From: Cloeon dipterum
Taxonomy: Eukaryota > Arthropoda > Insecta > Ephemeroptera > Baetidae
Direction of reading: 5' to 3'
DNA length: 64,000 bases
Assembly: GCF_949628265.1 (NCBI RefSeq)
Contig: NC_088788.1
Coordinates: forward strand, 34,024,335 to 34,088,334
Part shown: positions 50,646-60,855 of the stretch, in pieces
Layout of the letters: each line of letters starts with the position of its first letter
Position numbering within the stretch: the stretch's first letter is position 1
The notes under the pieces: generated by a model
What the model was told of the DNA's origin: nothing
The model's input: the letters and a program-made list of their open reading frames with translations, nothing else
Database searches by the model: none
Program-made: the position numbers and the translations under genes

Positions 50646-52608
50646 CACTTCTCGCTCCATGATTGATCTCATTCCAAGCTCTATTATCACATCATTGGCA
50701 ATGCAACCTTCTTCTTCCCTCTGTCCTCGCGCGCCTCGGCGCGGTCTGCTCGTGTGGCGTGCCTCTCTACTTGCTTCTGCACAAATTATGCGAAAACAAG
50801 CACATGCACGGAGACCTTCTCGCTCTCTCTCGCACACCAGACTTTCATCACTCCACTCCTCATAATGAAATTCCGCGGAACTGTTGAAATTGCATTATTC
50901 CAGCGCATCCGCCTGTGCTCCAATCTTTTCTGCATGTGTGCATCATTCTCTGGCTTAAGCAAGAACGCCGTGCCGTTTTAAGAAAATAAATCCATGTTTA
51001 AACTGGAGAATTCCAATACAAAAAAAACAATTATTTTGCTTTGTTAATCGTCAATAAGTTAATACACGAGCTTATATAGTGCAGCGACAAGTAGATATAT
51101 CCTTCCATTTTGAAGTAATTGCCTTTCTAAAAAGTTACGTTTTTGTTATTATTATGTCTAAATCATCGGTAGGTTGTTGGTGTAGGAATTGTTCGGCTGC
51201 GTGAGATATACAAACACCACAACAAATTTTCTCTATATGCGTATTTTTATTGTATTGAATAGAAGTTGAACTGTAATCTATTAAATATTTCAAATTGTAT
51301 AAATTGCAATCATAACATTTTTATATTCAATTAAATAATAAAATTTCAAGGAAAAAATAATAAAAAACAAATTGACATACAACAATTTTACCAAAACAAT
51401 ATTGAATTTCAATTAAAATGCGCTCACCCCGAGTCCGGACTCAAATTGTTATCAATTTTCACACGCTCTTAAGGCGCCCTCGGCCAACAGTCTGACGAAA
51501 CACGGGAGTTGCGAGAGCTGGAAGGACACATAATTATGCATCGCACTTATACAATTTTATTCCAGCACACAAAGTTACAAATCACTACAATTTTATTAAA
51601 ATACCTCAGGCGTGAGATCGCTTTGCGTATTAGTTCAGACACTCGTGAATTCTCGGTAGCTGCAGAGCAAGTGAGTATTGCAATCGCTGTTGCGACGGGA
51701 GGGGAGCAAAGTGACCTGCCGTGCAGGTTGCATACGCTGACAGGCGGTCCCCATAAGGCAATCGCTTTTATTGGGAAATATTTTATGTTACAAAATCTTT
51801 ATAAACTGAATGATAAAATTCCAAACAAGAATATGTTGTAAAAATAAATCAATCTTATTTTTTTCACAGCTGTTACAAACCATTTTTTAATCTACATTTA
51901 TTAGAGGGGGTTGTCATTCGTTCCTAAATGTTTTCTTTTGTTCGTGATTTAAAAATTACAGTCATAAATTTTGTTTGGATGAGGCTTGCGAAGCCGAACA
52001 TCTAGTTGTACATTGCGAAAGCCTGTTGATATAATTTTTCCTCTTTAATATTCACCATGACGCTCATCCTCATTTTCAAGAATCGATTTATTAAAGCCAA
52101 TGGTTTGAGCTAATGTAACGTAAATATATAGAAAACACAGCAGTTTTGAGTAATTCTTGCACAGTATTTCAACAAAGCCCAAATCGTGGATATAAATTGA
52201 AAAATAAGTAAGAAATTGTATAAATTTGTGCTGAGGGAATGAGGCATCTGGCCATGCACACACATGAATGTATTTATAGGCACAACAAGCCGCCAAGTGT
52301 GCAAGTAGCTGATGCAAAGTGAAGAGCGAGGCAAAAGGCGGCGGAATGCGCAATTTGCTTCGAAGCAACTACTCGTTGTCGGAGCACGTGCGGATTTTGC
52401 ATCGAGAGCATCTGCGGCCGCAGCGAACACGGCAGCGGCAGAGGCCCTTAAGTAGCAAAAAGTTGTAAATTTGAAGTGGGCATTCAAAAATCAAGTATTA
52501 AAGCACACAAGTGATTTCAATGGCGAGGAGCAGAGCCAGCGAGCACGAGCAGGCACGCCGCGTGCATTCACTCTCTCGAGGAGCGGACGAGTGTGATAGA
52601 ACAGAGAG

Positions 52609-52611
<3 letters not shown>

Positions 52612-52656
<45 letters not shown>
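52612..52656. repeat. (GA)n microsatellite, 45 bp
   Basis: Uninterrupted AG dinucleotide array, opposite strand sense to the (CT)n tracts further left. Confidence 0.97.
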
Positions 52657-52659
<3 letters not shown>

Positions 52660-53888
52660 CAAGGCAGCGAGATGGAGTTCACTGAAATATTGATCCGGCG
52701 TCTTATTTATGTTCTCATTTGACTGACACGTGTGGCTGGCTGGGCGAAAGAGCAGCTGAGAAAATCCAGCCGAACACCTCAGGCACCCTTGCTGTTTGCT
52801 TTATCACTCGCGAAAACACGCGCCTATCGATAAACACTCAGAAACTTCGACTTTCCCTTTATACCAGCTGAAACCTCCTAACTTAGGAAATCCATATCTT
52901 TCGATTATTGCCTTTGTGGGTTCGACGAGCCGTGACAGAAATGCGTCTTTTCTCATTGTAGTAATTCGTATTTATTTAAGTCTCGTGGTTTGAAGTAAGA
53001 TTAAGACTCAAGATCAGGAATCAAGATGAAGACTGTGAAATTACTTAGATAATTAAAATCACAATAATAAAATAAATAATAACTATACCAATGGAAATAT
53101 CACATTCGAATATAAAAAATTATTACAGATTTCCCCGTAGTGTGGGTCTGATAAGAAATAGTTCTAGCCGGAAAGAGAACATTTGTTTCGACTGCTGTTG
53201 TGCGAGATTGAAAGATGCCGTGTGGGTGAAGGTGCAGTAAGGGTACACTGCCAATCGCACACCTTTACACTGCCACCTGGCAATGTGAGTTTAATGCAAA
53301 CTAGTTGCCAGGACAGTAGTGGCGGAAAGGCGCCACACCTTGATTCAGATTAAACTTTGATTTTTCAAATATAAATGAAACCAAACCTACGTACAAAACG
53401 TGACATGCAAATGACGAAGGGAAAGTAGCATTAGCAATGGAAATGTGCCACGTATCAACATTCAAATTTCTTCTGCCGATATAATGTCGTCTGATAAGGA
53501 CGGTGAAGTTCTGTGCGTGACCCCGTGACCTTATAAGAGCAGTTTTTGGTTCGCGGAGAGAGACCTCTCTCTCTCTCTCGCTCGCTCGCTCTCGGTGCGT
53601 TTGATAATTCTTTTGCCTTTTTATATTGCGGTCTGCCTCAAACGAGGAAAGGGAGCTGCCAGCGAACGCGTGTCAGTAAAGGCTCCGGCTGTTGCCTGCT
53701 AACAAGATTCGATTGAACTTGACTTGGTTCATATATTCATTGAATGACCTGAGCAAGGAAAAACTCTGTCCAGTGTTGGCTGCCAATCCAATGGGTGGGT
53801 ACTTGACTTGGTGCAAGAAACTGATTGGAATTTTATCGATCTTACAGTTGCATTTTTATGTTAAAAAGATTTTGTTGGTAAAAAGATC

Positions 53889-53961
53889 CGCCCAACGTGG
53901 GGCTCGAACCCACGACCCTGAGATTAAGAGTCTCATGCTCTACCGACTGAGCTAGCCGGGC
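53889..53961 (-). tRNA. tRNA-Lys, anticodon CUU (copy 1)
   Basis: A 73-nt cloverleaf on the minus strand: acceptor GCCCGGC/GTTGGGC with discriminator G, D-arm GCTC..GAGC, anticodon loop CTCTTAA, T-loop TTCGAGC. A TTTTT terminator follows at 53880-53884. No intron or encoded CCA. Identical base for base to the plus-strand gene at 59150-59222. Confidence 0.97.
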
Positions 53962-55293
53962 TTGTTTTGCAAGTAAAGATCTCAGAATTCCAACCCACAG
54001 AGTTTAAAGTGTTATTTTTGGATGTTTTCTAGCACCATCACATTCAAGGCTTTAGAAATACATCACACGTTTGTTACTAATTTTTTTAATTTAATTTATA
54101 CCTTTTTTTCTTTGTGTATTCAATTTTTTTTTGTCTTTCTGCGCGGTAGAATTGCATTGGCCTATTTGTAAATAATCATATGGTGATGAAGTAACTTCAA
54201 TAACTGCTGTAATGATGTATAAATATAATCTAATTAAAAGATAGTAACTCTAGCAAAGAATAAAAAAATTGCGGGTTTTAGTTATTAGTCATAAGACGGC
54301 CGCGGGTTATAGGGTCCCCGTCAGCCAAATGCTTAGCACCTAAGCTAATAAAAACACAATTCTTTCTCTCGGCCATGGGCCACGTGAAAAATTAATTTTG
54401 CGGCGTCTAAGTGGTTTTTGGGGCGCGTGCAGAGCAGGAGGCCTCAATTTCTCGCTCTCCACCGCGCCGAGCAGGGCACAAAGAACAAACGTGGACGGAT
54501 TAATGATGCCATGTGACAACACGCTCGCTCGCGATGGAAAAGATAATTAAATACATAAAACCCAAGTGGTTTCGGGCGCCGCCGCCGCCGCCAGCGTCTT
54601 TCGCCAAGAACTGGTGCACCAACAGCTAGCCGACGGAAACTGAGTGAGTGCGGTTTCCTTCTAGATAAAATAATAATAACTTGATTATGTCGAGCGCCAC
54701 CATAAAGTTTGATTAGAAAGCAACTCTCGCATGTGCTGATTATTATGCTCCCCTAATTAATTTCAGACCTCCCCTCGCATATTGTTCGGTATCTTTGTTC
54801 CCTAACGCTGTTATTGTGTGTCAATTATGCAACATTTGTCAAACATTTCAACTTATATTAAATTAGATTCAGTGCTAAATCACTGATAACATAAAATTTG
54901 AATTTAAACTATATACGAACACAATGAAGGTAATCCTGTCAGAATCAAATATTAGATCAATTTTTAAATTTCTGAGATTTTTAAAGGAATTGAATTGAAA
55001 TTTATTTATTTTTTCATAAAGAAAAACAAGAGATATTTTCCTGTGAGGAAAAGTAACTGTACATAACAGTTATAAAAATTTAAATTAATTATATTGGCAA
55101 GCAAAATTAAGAATAAAATTAATTTTAATTTTTGAGCTGTTTAAAGTTAAGAGATTTATCTTTTTTAGTTTTCTATATACTTATAAATGTTTTGATTAAA
55201 TCTCTCCATTATCTTAAAATATGTTTCCCCTAAAGATTTATATTTATTTTTAGCAATTTTAATGTGCGTAATTCACTTAGGGTTTCCTTCCAG
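53962..55293. other. noncoding stretch upstream of the RGS exons
   Basis: AT-rich apart from a GC island at about 54.3-54.65 kb containing GCCGCCGCCGCCGCC. No gene recognised. It ends in TTTCCTTCCAG at 55294, an acceptor-like polypyrimidine/AG. Confidence 0.45.
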
Positions 55294-55500
55294 TCGATAT
55301 GAGAGCGAGTGTGCAGTGTTGGGGCGCGTCACATCCGTGTGAACCCTGGCTTTTTTGTACGCCAACCCGCTCCAGTTGAGCAGGGCGTGGGGAGGCGAAT
55401 TAACGCACGCACTCGGTGTGTCGTCGGTCGGTCGGTCGGTGTGTGTGTGTGTTTTTTTTTAAAACGGCTGTCACTGCGGCTGCCGAGGCCAGTGTTGAGG

Positions 55501-58500
55501 ATGAGCGTGCTGAGGCGAGTGTCGGCGCCGCCCGCCGCCGCCGCCGCCGCTGGTGCAATGACTTACAATGCAGCCCTCGAACACCTGCTGCAGGTACTTT
55601 TATTTGATACGCGCACTCGAAATGCTGGTTGGTATATATATGCACCTCAATAGCCTTTTGCCGCGCGCGCGGCTCTTGAACCCTTTGACACTGAACGGCC
55701 CAGTTGGCTGCCTGACACCCGAGGCTGTGCTGATCGCTTTGTTATTATTGCTAATCTACCTTCGATTGATCCGATCGGTGCTAAATTTCTAGCTTGCTTT
55801 TCACCATTTCCTTTGAACATCCGATGTAGGTTAATCATTGAATTAACATGATTTGCATTTGTATCCCTGCAGCACAAATGAATGTTTTGATTTTTGCGAA
55901 TGTCAAAGTAGGTTTCATATTTCTTTAAGCTTGAAAACTTTGAGACTTTTTGGCGGCACTAAATTTTTATCTTTTTAAGATAAGTAACCACTAAGAAACC
56001 ACATCCTTCAGAGTTCCATTAACTGCATTGTAGATTGCTCAGAATACATTCTTATCATCTCTAAAATATTCAATATACAATAAATTTTTCTGCAATTTTT
56101 TCCTTACAACAATTGTCTGCCACATAGTTTTACATCCGTTTTTTAATTCTTGGATGCATTTTATAATCTTTTATAAACATCTGAACTATATTTTTAGATG
56201 AATCTAACAGAAAAATAAAACTCCCCTCTTCTACTCTAAAAAATCATTTTTGTGCCAAATTTTGATTTGTTATATTAACTTGATTTAAAAATCTATAGGT
56301 TTCCGAGCCATTTGGAGGGTTCAATTCATCATTGAGGGCCGTATTTGGTCGTTGGAAAAAATACCTGCGTAAGGGAGAACAATGACTGATGTATATTCAC
56401 TTCTTTTTAAAACTACATTTTGAATTATATTTGACATTTTATTGTAATAATTTTTCTCCCCTTATCTTGAAGACGAAGTCGTTTTCTTGATCAAAAAAGT
56501 AGGATAGATCACATATCAAGTCGCATGATTTTTTTTTTAAATTAATGATTTTTTTAAATGTTGTCAGTTAACATTTACAGAGCTTGAAGCCGGGTCAAAA
56601 TAATAAAATTGTCACTATAAACGGAAATTATTTTTAACACCAAAACCCCAAGCGCCTGACTTGCTGGTGCAGATTAGTCAAATTCACGGAGGCTGGCCAC
56701 GTGACCTAAAATTTCCTGGCTGGCGCGGCGCAGTGCGGCTGGCTGAGAACTCTGCGGCTATATATGATTGAAATATTTGAAAAGAATAATCAAAGCCGTT
56801 ACCATATAGTACAGTTCACTGTTTCAGCCACGCGCCACGCGGTATTTTTACCTCCTAAACTACTTTCTGACAGCTGCAACTACTGCCCTGATCTAAAAAA
56901 ATCTCAGACGAAGCAGTGCCTTAAAAATCATTTCCAATAAGAAAATTTAGTTTAAAAAAGAAAAAAAAATTGGAAGTCTAGCACGCCAGACCACAAAAAT
57001 TCTGATCAATAATTAACATTGGTGTCGTTTTGCCCGTAGATGTCCAGCGTGAAGACTGAGCAAGTGTACATCTCGCCAGTGGCTCAGCAGGCAGCGCCGT
57101 CGGCGGCCATCGGCAGCAGCGGCGGCCAGCTCTCGGTCAGCAGCAAGTGCCCAGCGGCGGCGGCGACAGCGCCCGAGGCCGAGGCGGCGGGCCCGCCGGG
57201 CGACAGCCGAGTTTTCGTGACGGTGACCACGACGGTGGTGCAGCGCGAGCAGCAGGCCGAGGAGCGCGCCTCCTTGTTCGTCCTCGCCAACAACGAGGGC
57301 TGCCGGCTGCGGACGACCACCACCACGTCCACCACGATCGCCACCACCTCCCCGTCCAACAACAAGGGTGCCAACAACGCGGCCGCCGGCGTCGACGCGG
57401 CGCCGCAAGCCAACAACAACGCCATGGCCGCCGTCGTCGCCGTTCCTAGGACTAACAACAAACCCTGCTGTTTTTGTTGGTGCTGTTGTTGTACCTGCTC
57501 ATGGTAAGTAGTACTCCGTCCGCTTTTTCACCCTCTCCCCTAGCTGTTAGAAATGTGTTTGTCGCAGACGCAAGTGTTTTTTCTTAATTGCCAGATGTGT
57601 GTCGCAAAAGCAAAGGTTGCTGAATGATTTACATTTAAGAGTGTTGACGTTTCCTACCAAACATATTTTTTGTTTAAATTCGCACCATTAGAGAAAGCTG
57701 TTTGTGTTTGAAGCCACCAATAGATGGCGCCACCGTATACTTCTGATTTTAAGGCACCTCCGTTGCGATTTGAAACTCATTCCTGCTGCTGTTTGTAACA
57801 ATTAATTGTATATTGTTCAATATGAAATTAGCATAGAAACGTAAATTATGAAACGATTTAGGAAATAATTTTCTTGTGAAAATTATTTCCAAATACTCGT
57901 TACAGTTTAACCAAAAACGGTTTAGGCAATCGCCGTAGAAACGTGCATTTCTTTAGTAAAAATTCTTTCCCAACGTTCCTACGACGATTGGCTGGACTGA
58001 TTTTTGTTTTCAGCACATCAAAAGAGATAATTTAAAGAGCAGAATGCACAGCAGCAGGATTTTGAGTCTTAAATCAAAACAGGAGTGCATTAAAATCGAC
58101 AGTAACCGATGGCGCCATCTATTGCTGACTTCAAACACTAAGGGGATTTCTTCACCAAAAAGGTTTCATAATTTGAGAAAAAAAATAAGCTTATTAGGAA
58201 ATTTTATCTCTCAATTATACCGTTCAACGGCAAGGCCGACTTTGCTCAATAATATTAGTAATCGAATATATTATTATTTAAATTACTAAAGACTGGTTTA
58301 TTTTAGTTTTTCTGGCTAAAGTGTCATTCCTAAAGATAAGACAGGTTTTATTTAAATTTGTGAAGCATATTTGGGATATTAATAATCAACGAATGCACGA
58401 ATATTAATTTAAGATGGTCAGCTAAGTGAAAATATCCGCGCAGAGTTTAGCCATTTGTTCGTTTTATTTTTTTTGTAATAATGAAGAGGTCTTAGCAATT

Positions 58501-59523
58501 TCCATGAGCGAGTATTTAGATAGCAGTTTTGTTTGGAGAGATGTATCTTTCCTAATATTTTTTGAGGCTTCTTTTAAATTAATATTGGGAATGTAAAATG
58601 TCTGTTGCCGTCGACAGAGCTTAAAAAGTCACTCTACTAGAAGTCCAAGATCTACAAATACTATCCGACTTTGTATAGCTAAGAATACAACTTAAAATGC
58701 TGATTCAACTAAGCAAGTGACCTATTTCTAATCATATATAATTTAAATCTTAAAAGTTTTGAGAAGGTTTTCTCTTTTGGTGAGCAGAGGTTGGTGGCCG
58801 CCACCGCCCCTACCGGTGTTTTTCCGTGAAGCGCGCACACATTTGGCATTAAGTGAACTGTAATCCCTAATGCACGCAGTTGTATGTACCTTTCCTTTTT
58901 GCACATGCCCCTTCAATATAGCGGGACTTTTCTGGCAAACAAAGCGTCCTCGCACTCTTCATGATCCATCATTGGGGGGCTAAGCTTCCCTCTGCACCAA
59001 GGGGAGGATACGGCGATGGGCGCGAGTGCGAAATAAAATCTGCTAAATTAACGCTAGTGAATTTATTCTTGACTTTTTTATTTTGAATAATACCCTTAAG
59101 GCGCCTTGTTTTTCGGTTAAGTTTGGTTAGTTCAACCACCCCTCACTATGCCCGGCTAGCTCAGTCGGTAGAGCATGAGACTCTTAATCTCAGGGTCGTG
59201 GGTTCGAGCCCCACGTTGGGCGAACTTTTTGTTTTTCGAATTTGCTTACTACCTTTTTAAAGTTTTACAGTTATTACTAATCACCAATTTTCCGAGAAAA
59301 TTTAAATTTAAATTTTTCAAAAACCAGTAAAAAAATTAATTACTTCGCTTCTTTTTAACGTGTCTCAAAAAGTTAGATGCAGCGTTTTAGTGAAAAGTGC
59401 TTGTCATACACGCCATTAAAAAAACCGCTCGTGACTAATCCCGCAGCCCGGATCAGCGAGCGATTATTAAATTTGCTTACTAACTCTTTCTCTTCTGTTT
59501 CCTGCTGACTGCAGGAAAAAATG
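55501..59523 (+). CDS. RZ-subfamily regulator of G-protein signalling (RGS17/19/20-like), 5' part only
   Basis: Proposed coding exons: 55501-55593, 57040-57503 and a 9-nt microexon 59515-59523, joined in phase. The N-terminus has an alanine run. Exon 2 encodes a Ser/Ala/Thr-rich low-complexity region and ends with CCFCWCCCCTCSW, the cysteine string that marks RGSZ proteins and is palmitoylated for membrane attachment (compare CCFCWCCCCSCS of RGS17/20 and the CSW of RGS19). The RGS box, the GTPase-activating domain for Gi/Gz alpha subunits, is not in the window and must lie to the right. The acceptor AG directly precedes the ATG at 57040, so translation could also begin there if a noncoding first exon is used. 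The Drosophila member of this subfamily is Dhit. The first exon and the microexon are less sure than exon 2. Confidence 0.8.
55594..57039 (+). other. RGS intron 1 (putative), noncoding
   Basis: Donor GTACTT after CTGCAG and acceptor TTTTGCCCGTAG before ATG. AT-rich interior containing the repeat segment at 56.64-56.76 kb. No other exon seen. Confidence 0.5.
56640..56760 (-). repeat. repeat segment related to the 46.4-kb TIR element
   Basis: Read on the minus strand it shares TTTTAGGTCACGTGGCCAGC, TCCGTGAATTTG and CTGCACCAGC with 46.45-46.52 kb. Both are rich in GCCAGC/GGCTGG motifs. It appears to be a diverged or partial copy in opposite orientation. Confidence 0.5.
57704..58138. mobile_element. 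long imperfect palindromic (foldback/MITE-like) element, about 435 bp
   Basis: The left arm starts GTGTTTGAAGCCACCAATAG and continues ATGGCGCCACCG. The right end is its near reverse complement (CGATGGCGCCATCTATTGCT to CAAACAC). Similarity continues inward (GATTTTAAGGCAC / GTGCATTAAAATC, TCCTGCTGCTGT / GCAGCAGGA, and CAATCGCCGTAGAAACGT opposite ACGTTCCTACGACGATTG), so nearly the whole element can fold back. It also holds a perfect 13-bp hairpin at 57861-57890. No transposase and no convincing target duplication. Confidence 0.75.
59150..59222 (+). tRNA. tRNA-Lys, anticodon CUU (copy 2)
   Basis: A 73-nt cloverleaf with CTCTTAA anticodon loop, TTCGAGC T-loop and a TTTTT terminator at 59226-59230. 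Identical to the minus-strand copy at 53889-53961; flanks are unrelated, so this is not a recent large duplication. It lies inside the putative RGS intron 2 on the sense strand. Confidence 0.97.
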
Positions 59524-60020
59524 GTGAGTACCGCTTCTCCTTCTCTCTGCGTTCCTATATGTTCGCCCTTGCTTTTTATTCCATTCATCGTGCGATGCTT
59601 GTGTGTTTGGGCGAGTGAGTGTGCTGTGCGTTCGGGGCTTCGTACTTGCTGATGCTGTCGAACCGAAGCAGCAAAGAGCACCCCTACGAGCAGAGCCTGC
59701 TGGCGGCGGCGGCGGCGGCTGCTGCCTCCAGAGCCAGTCTGCTGAAAACCCAGAGTTTTTGCGGCCGGGCGAAACTCTTTTCCGCATGCACATGGCGAGC
59801 TTGACGTCATTTTGCAGCATCATCATTATTCTGCCGCTCCATGAATGGGATTCGTGTAATTACACTGCTATCAGCGGCATCCACAATGTCGAGCGTGGGC
59901 GGGAAAACGTTTAATAGCCCCCGCCGACTACAGCTTCTTCGTTCGGCTGCGCGACAACGCCAGAAACCCGAGCCTAATTGTTTTTAGAATGAAACGCGCT
60001 GCTTCCTGAATGTGATACAG

Positions 60021-60057
60021 CGTGTGTGTGTATGTGTGTGTGTGTGTGTGTGTGTAT
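60021..60057. repeat. (GT)n microsatellite
   Basis: TG dinucleotide array with one TATG interruption near 60031. Confidence 0.95.
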
Positions 60058-60469
60058 CTTCAGAAGGGGAGGGGGCGCGCGGACAGGTATGCAAAGTGCG
60101 CAACACGACGGCCCCACTGGTTGCATAGCCGGGCCCGCTGCAGGCGCCGAGCGAACAAAGCAGCCGCGCTGTAATTGAATATAACTGGCTCGCCGCGCCG
60201 GATTAAAAGAGGGCCAAATCGGAGCACGCTCTCGCTCTCTCTTTCGTGTTGGATAAAAGGGCGGTCAAGTGGTGCGAAATGCCGCGCGGCGATTATTTAA
60301 CGTCTTTGCCTGCAGCTGCTCGTTGGCTCGTTGAGTTTGGTCCTTGGTCGGCCTCTACAAGTATATTTTAGAGAAAAATATACATGATGAATGAATCGAG
60401 TGTGAATTCTGTTAAGGTATTTTAATTAAGAAATTATAAACGTATTTTAACATGGCCAGAAATTTTGAA

Positions 60470-60855
60470 TTTAACAGAGAGTTTCAATCACAGAAAAAAT
60501 TTTCTGAAAAAGTCTCCTTGTTGTAAAACCACTATTTATTTCACAAATTAAGGATTTTTTCATCAATATTTGTGACAAAATGAATTGAAATCAAGTAAAA
60601 TATAATTTAATTTTTTCAAAAAATTTGGCAAAATCTGTAATTTAACTGTTCCTCGGTTCTGATTCCATTATTTTTTTGCTCTTTTTATCCATGTTCGAGG
60701 ACCGGAGGACCGGGAAGGGCGCGCACTGCACTAGCACGAATGCTGAAACCCGGGTCCCATGAATCGGGCTGGATTATTTTACATTAATGAAATAAACTTT
60801 TGTTAAATTTCTCAATCTACTATTATTTGCTATAGTCAACAATGCAAAATCTTTA
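60470..60855 (+). repeat. dispersed repeat family A, copy 5, carrying an insertion
   Basis: Landmarks ACTATTTATTTCACAAATTA, AATTGAAATCAAG, TTTAATTTTTTCAAAAAAT and CTCGGTTCTGATTCCA are followed, after about 100 bp of GC-rich unrelated sequence (60.68-60.78 kb), by the family end 'TTAAATTTCTCAA' and CTATAGTCAACAATGCAAAA. The GC-rich block is absent from the other copies. Confidence 0.7.

Larger units (their letters stand above)
39009..55293. other. long noncoding stretch with GC-rich islands, repeats and one tRNA
   Basis: No coding exon is supported in these 16 kb. AT-rich DNA alternates with CpG-rich islands near 42.9-43.4, 44.6-45.2, 46.4-47.1, 48.4-48.8, 49.8-50.9, 52.3-52.7 and 54.3-54.65 kb. 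Contents listed separately: (CT)n tracts, octamer clusters, repeat copies, a small TIR element and a tRNA-Lys. The largest ORF (195 codons at 42896-43483) runs through triplet and CT repeats and is not credible. It may be a giant intron or the cis-regulatory domain of the RGS gene. Confidence 0.45.
57504..59514 (+). other. RGS intron 2 (putative), noncoding apart from a tRNA and a transposon-like element
   Basis: Donor GTAAGT and acceptor CCTGCTGACTGCAG with a strong pyrimidine tract. Contains the palindromic element 57704-58138 and tRNA-Lys copy 2. The rest is AT-rich with no exon-like segment. Confidence 0.5.

Noticed and set aside
53692-53955. 87-codon ORF overlapping tRNA-Lys copy 1
   Set aside because: Its C-terminal third is a translation of the antisense tRNA gene.
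57013-57461. Long ORFs antisense and out of frame over the RGS exon
   Set aside because: Shadows of the GC-rich coding exon; the sense frame carries the cysteine string and correct splice sites.
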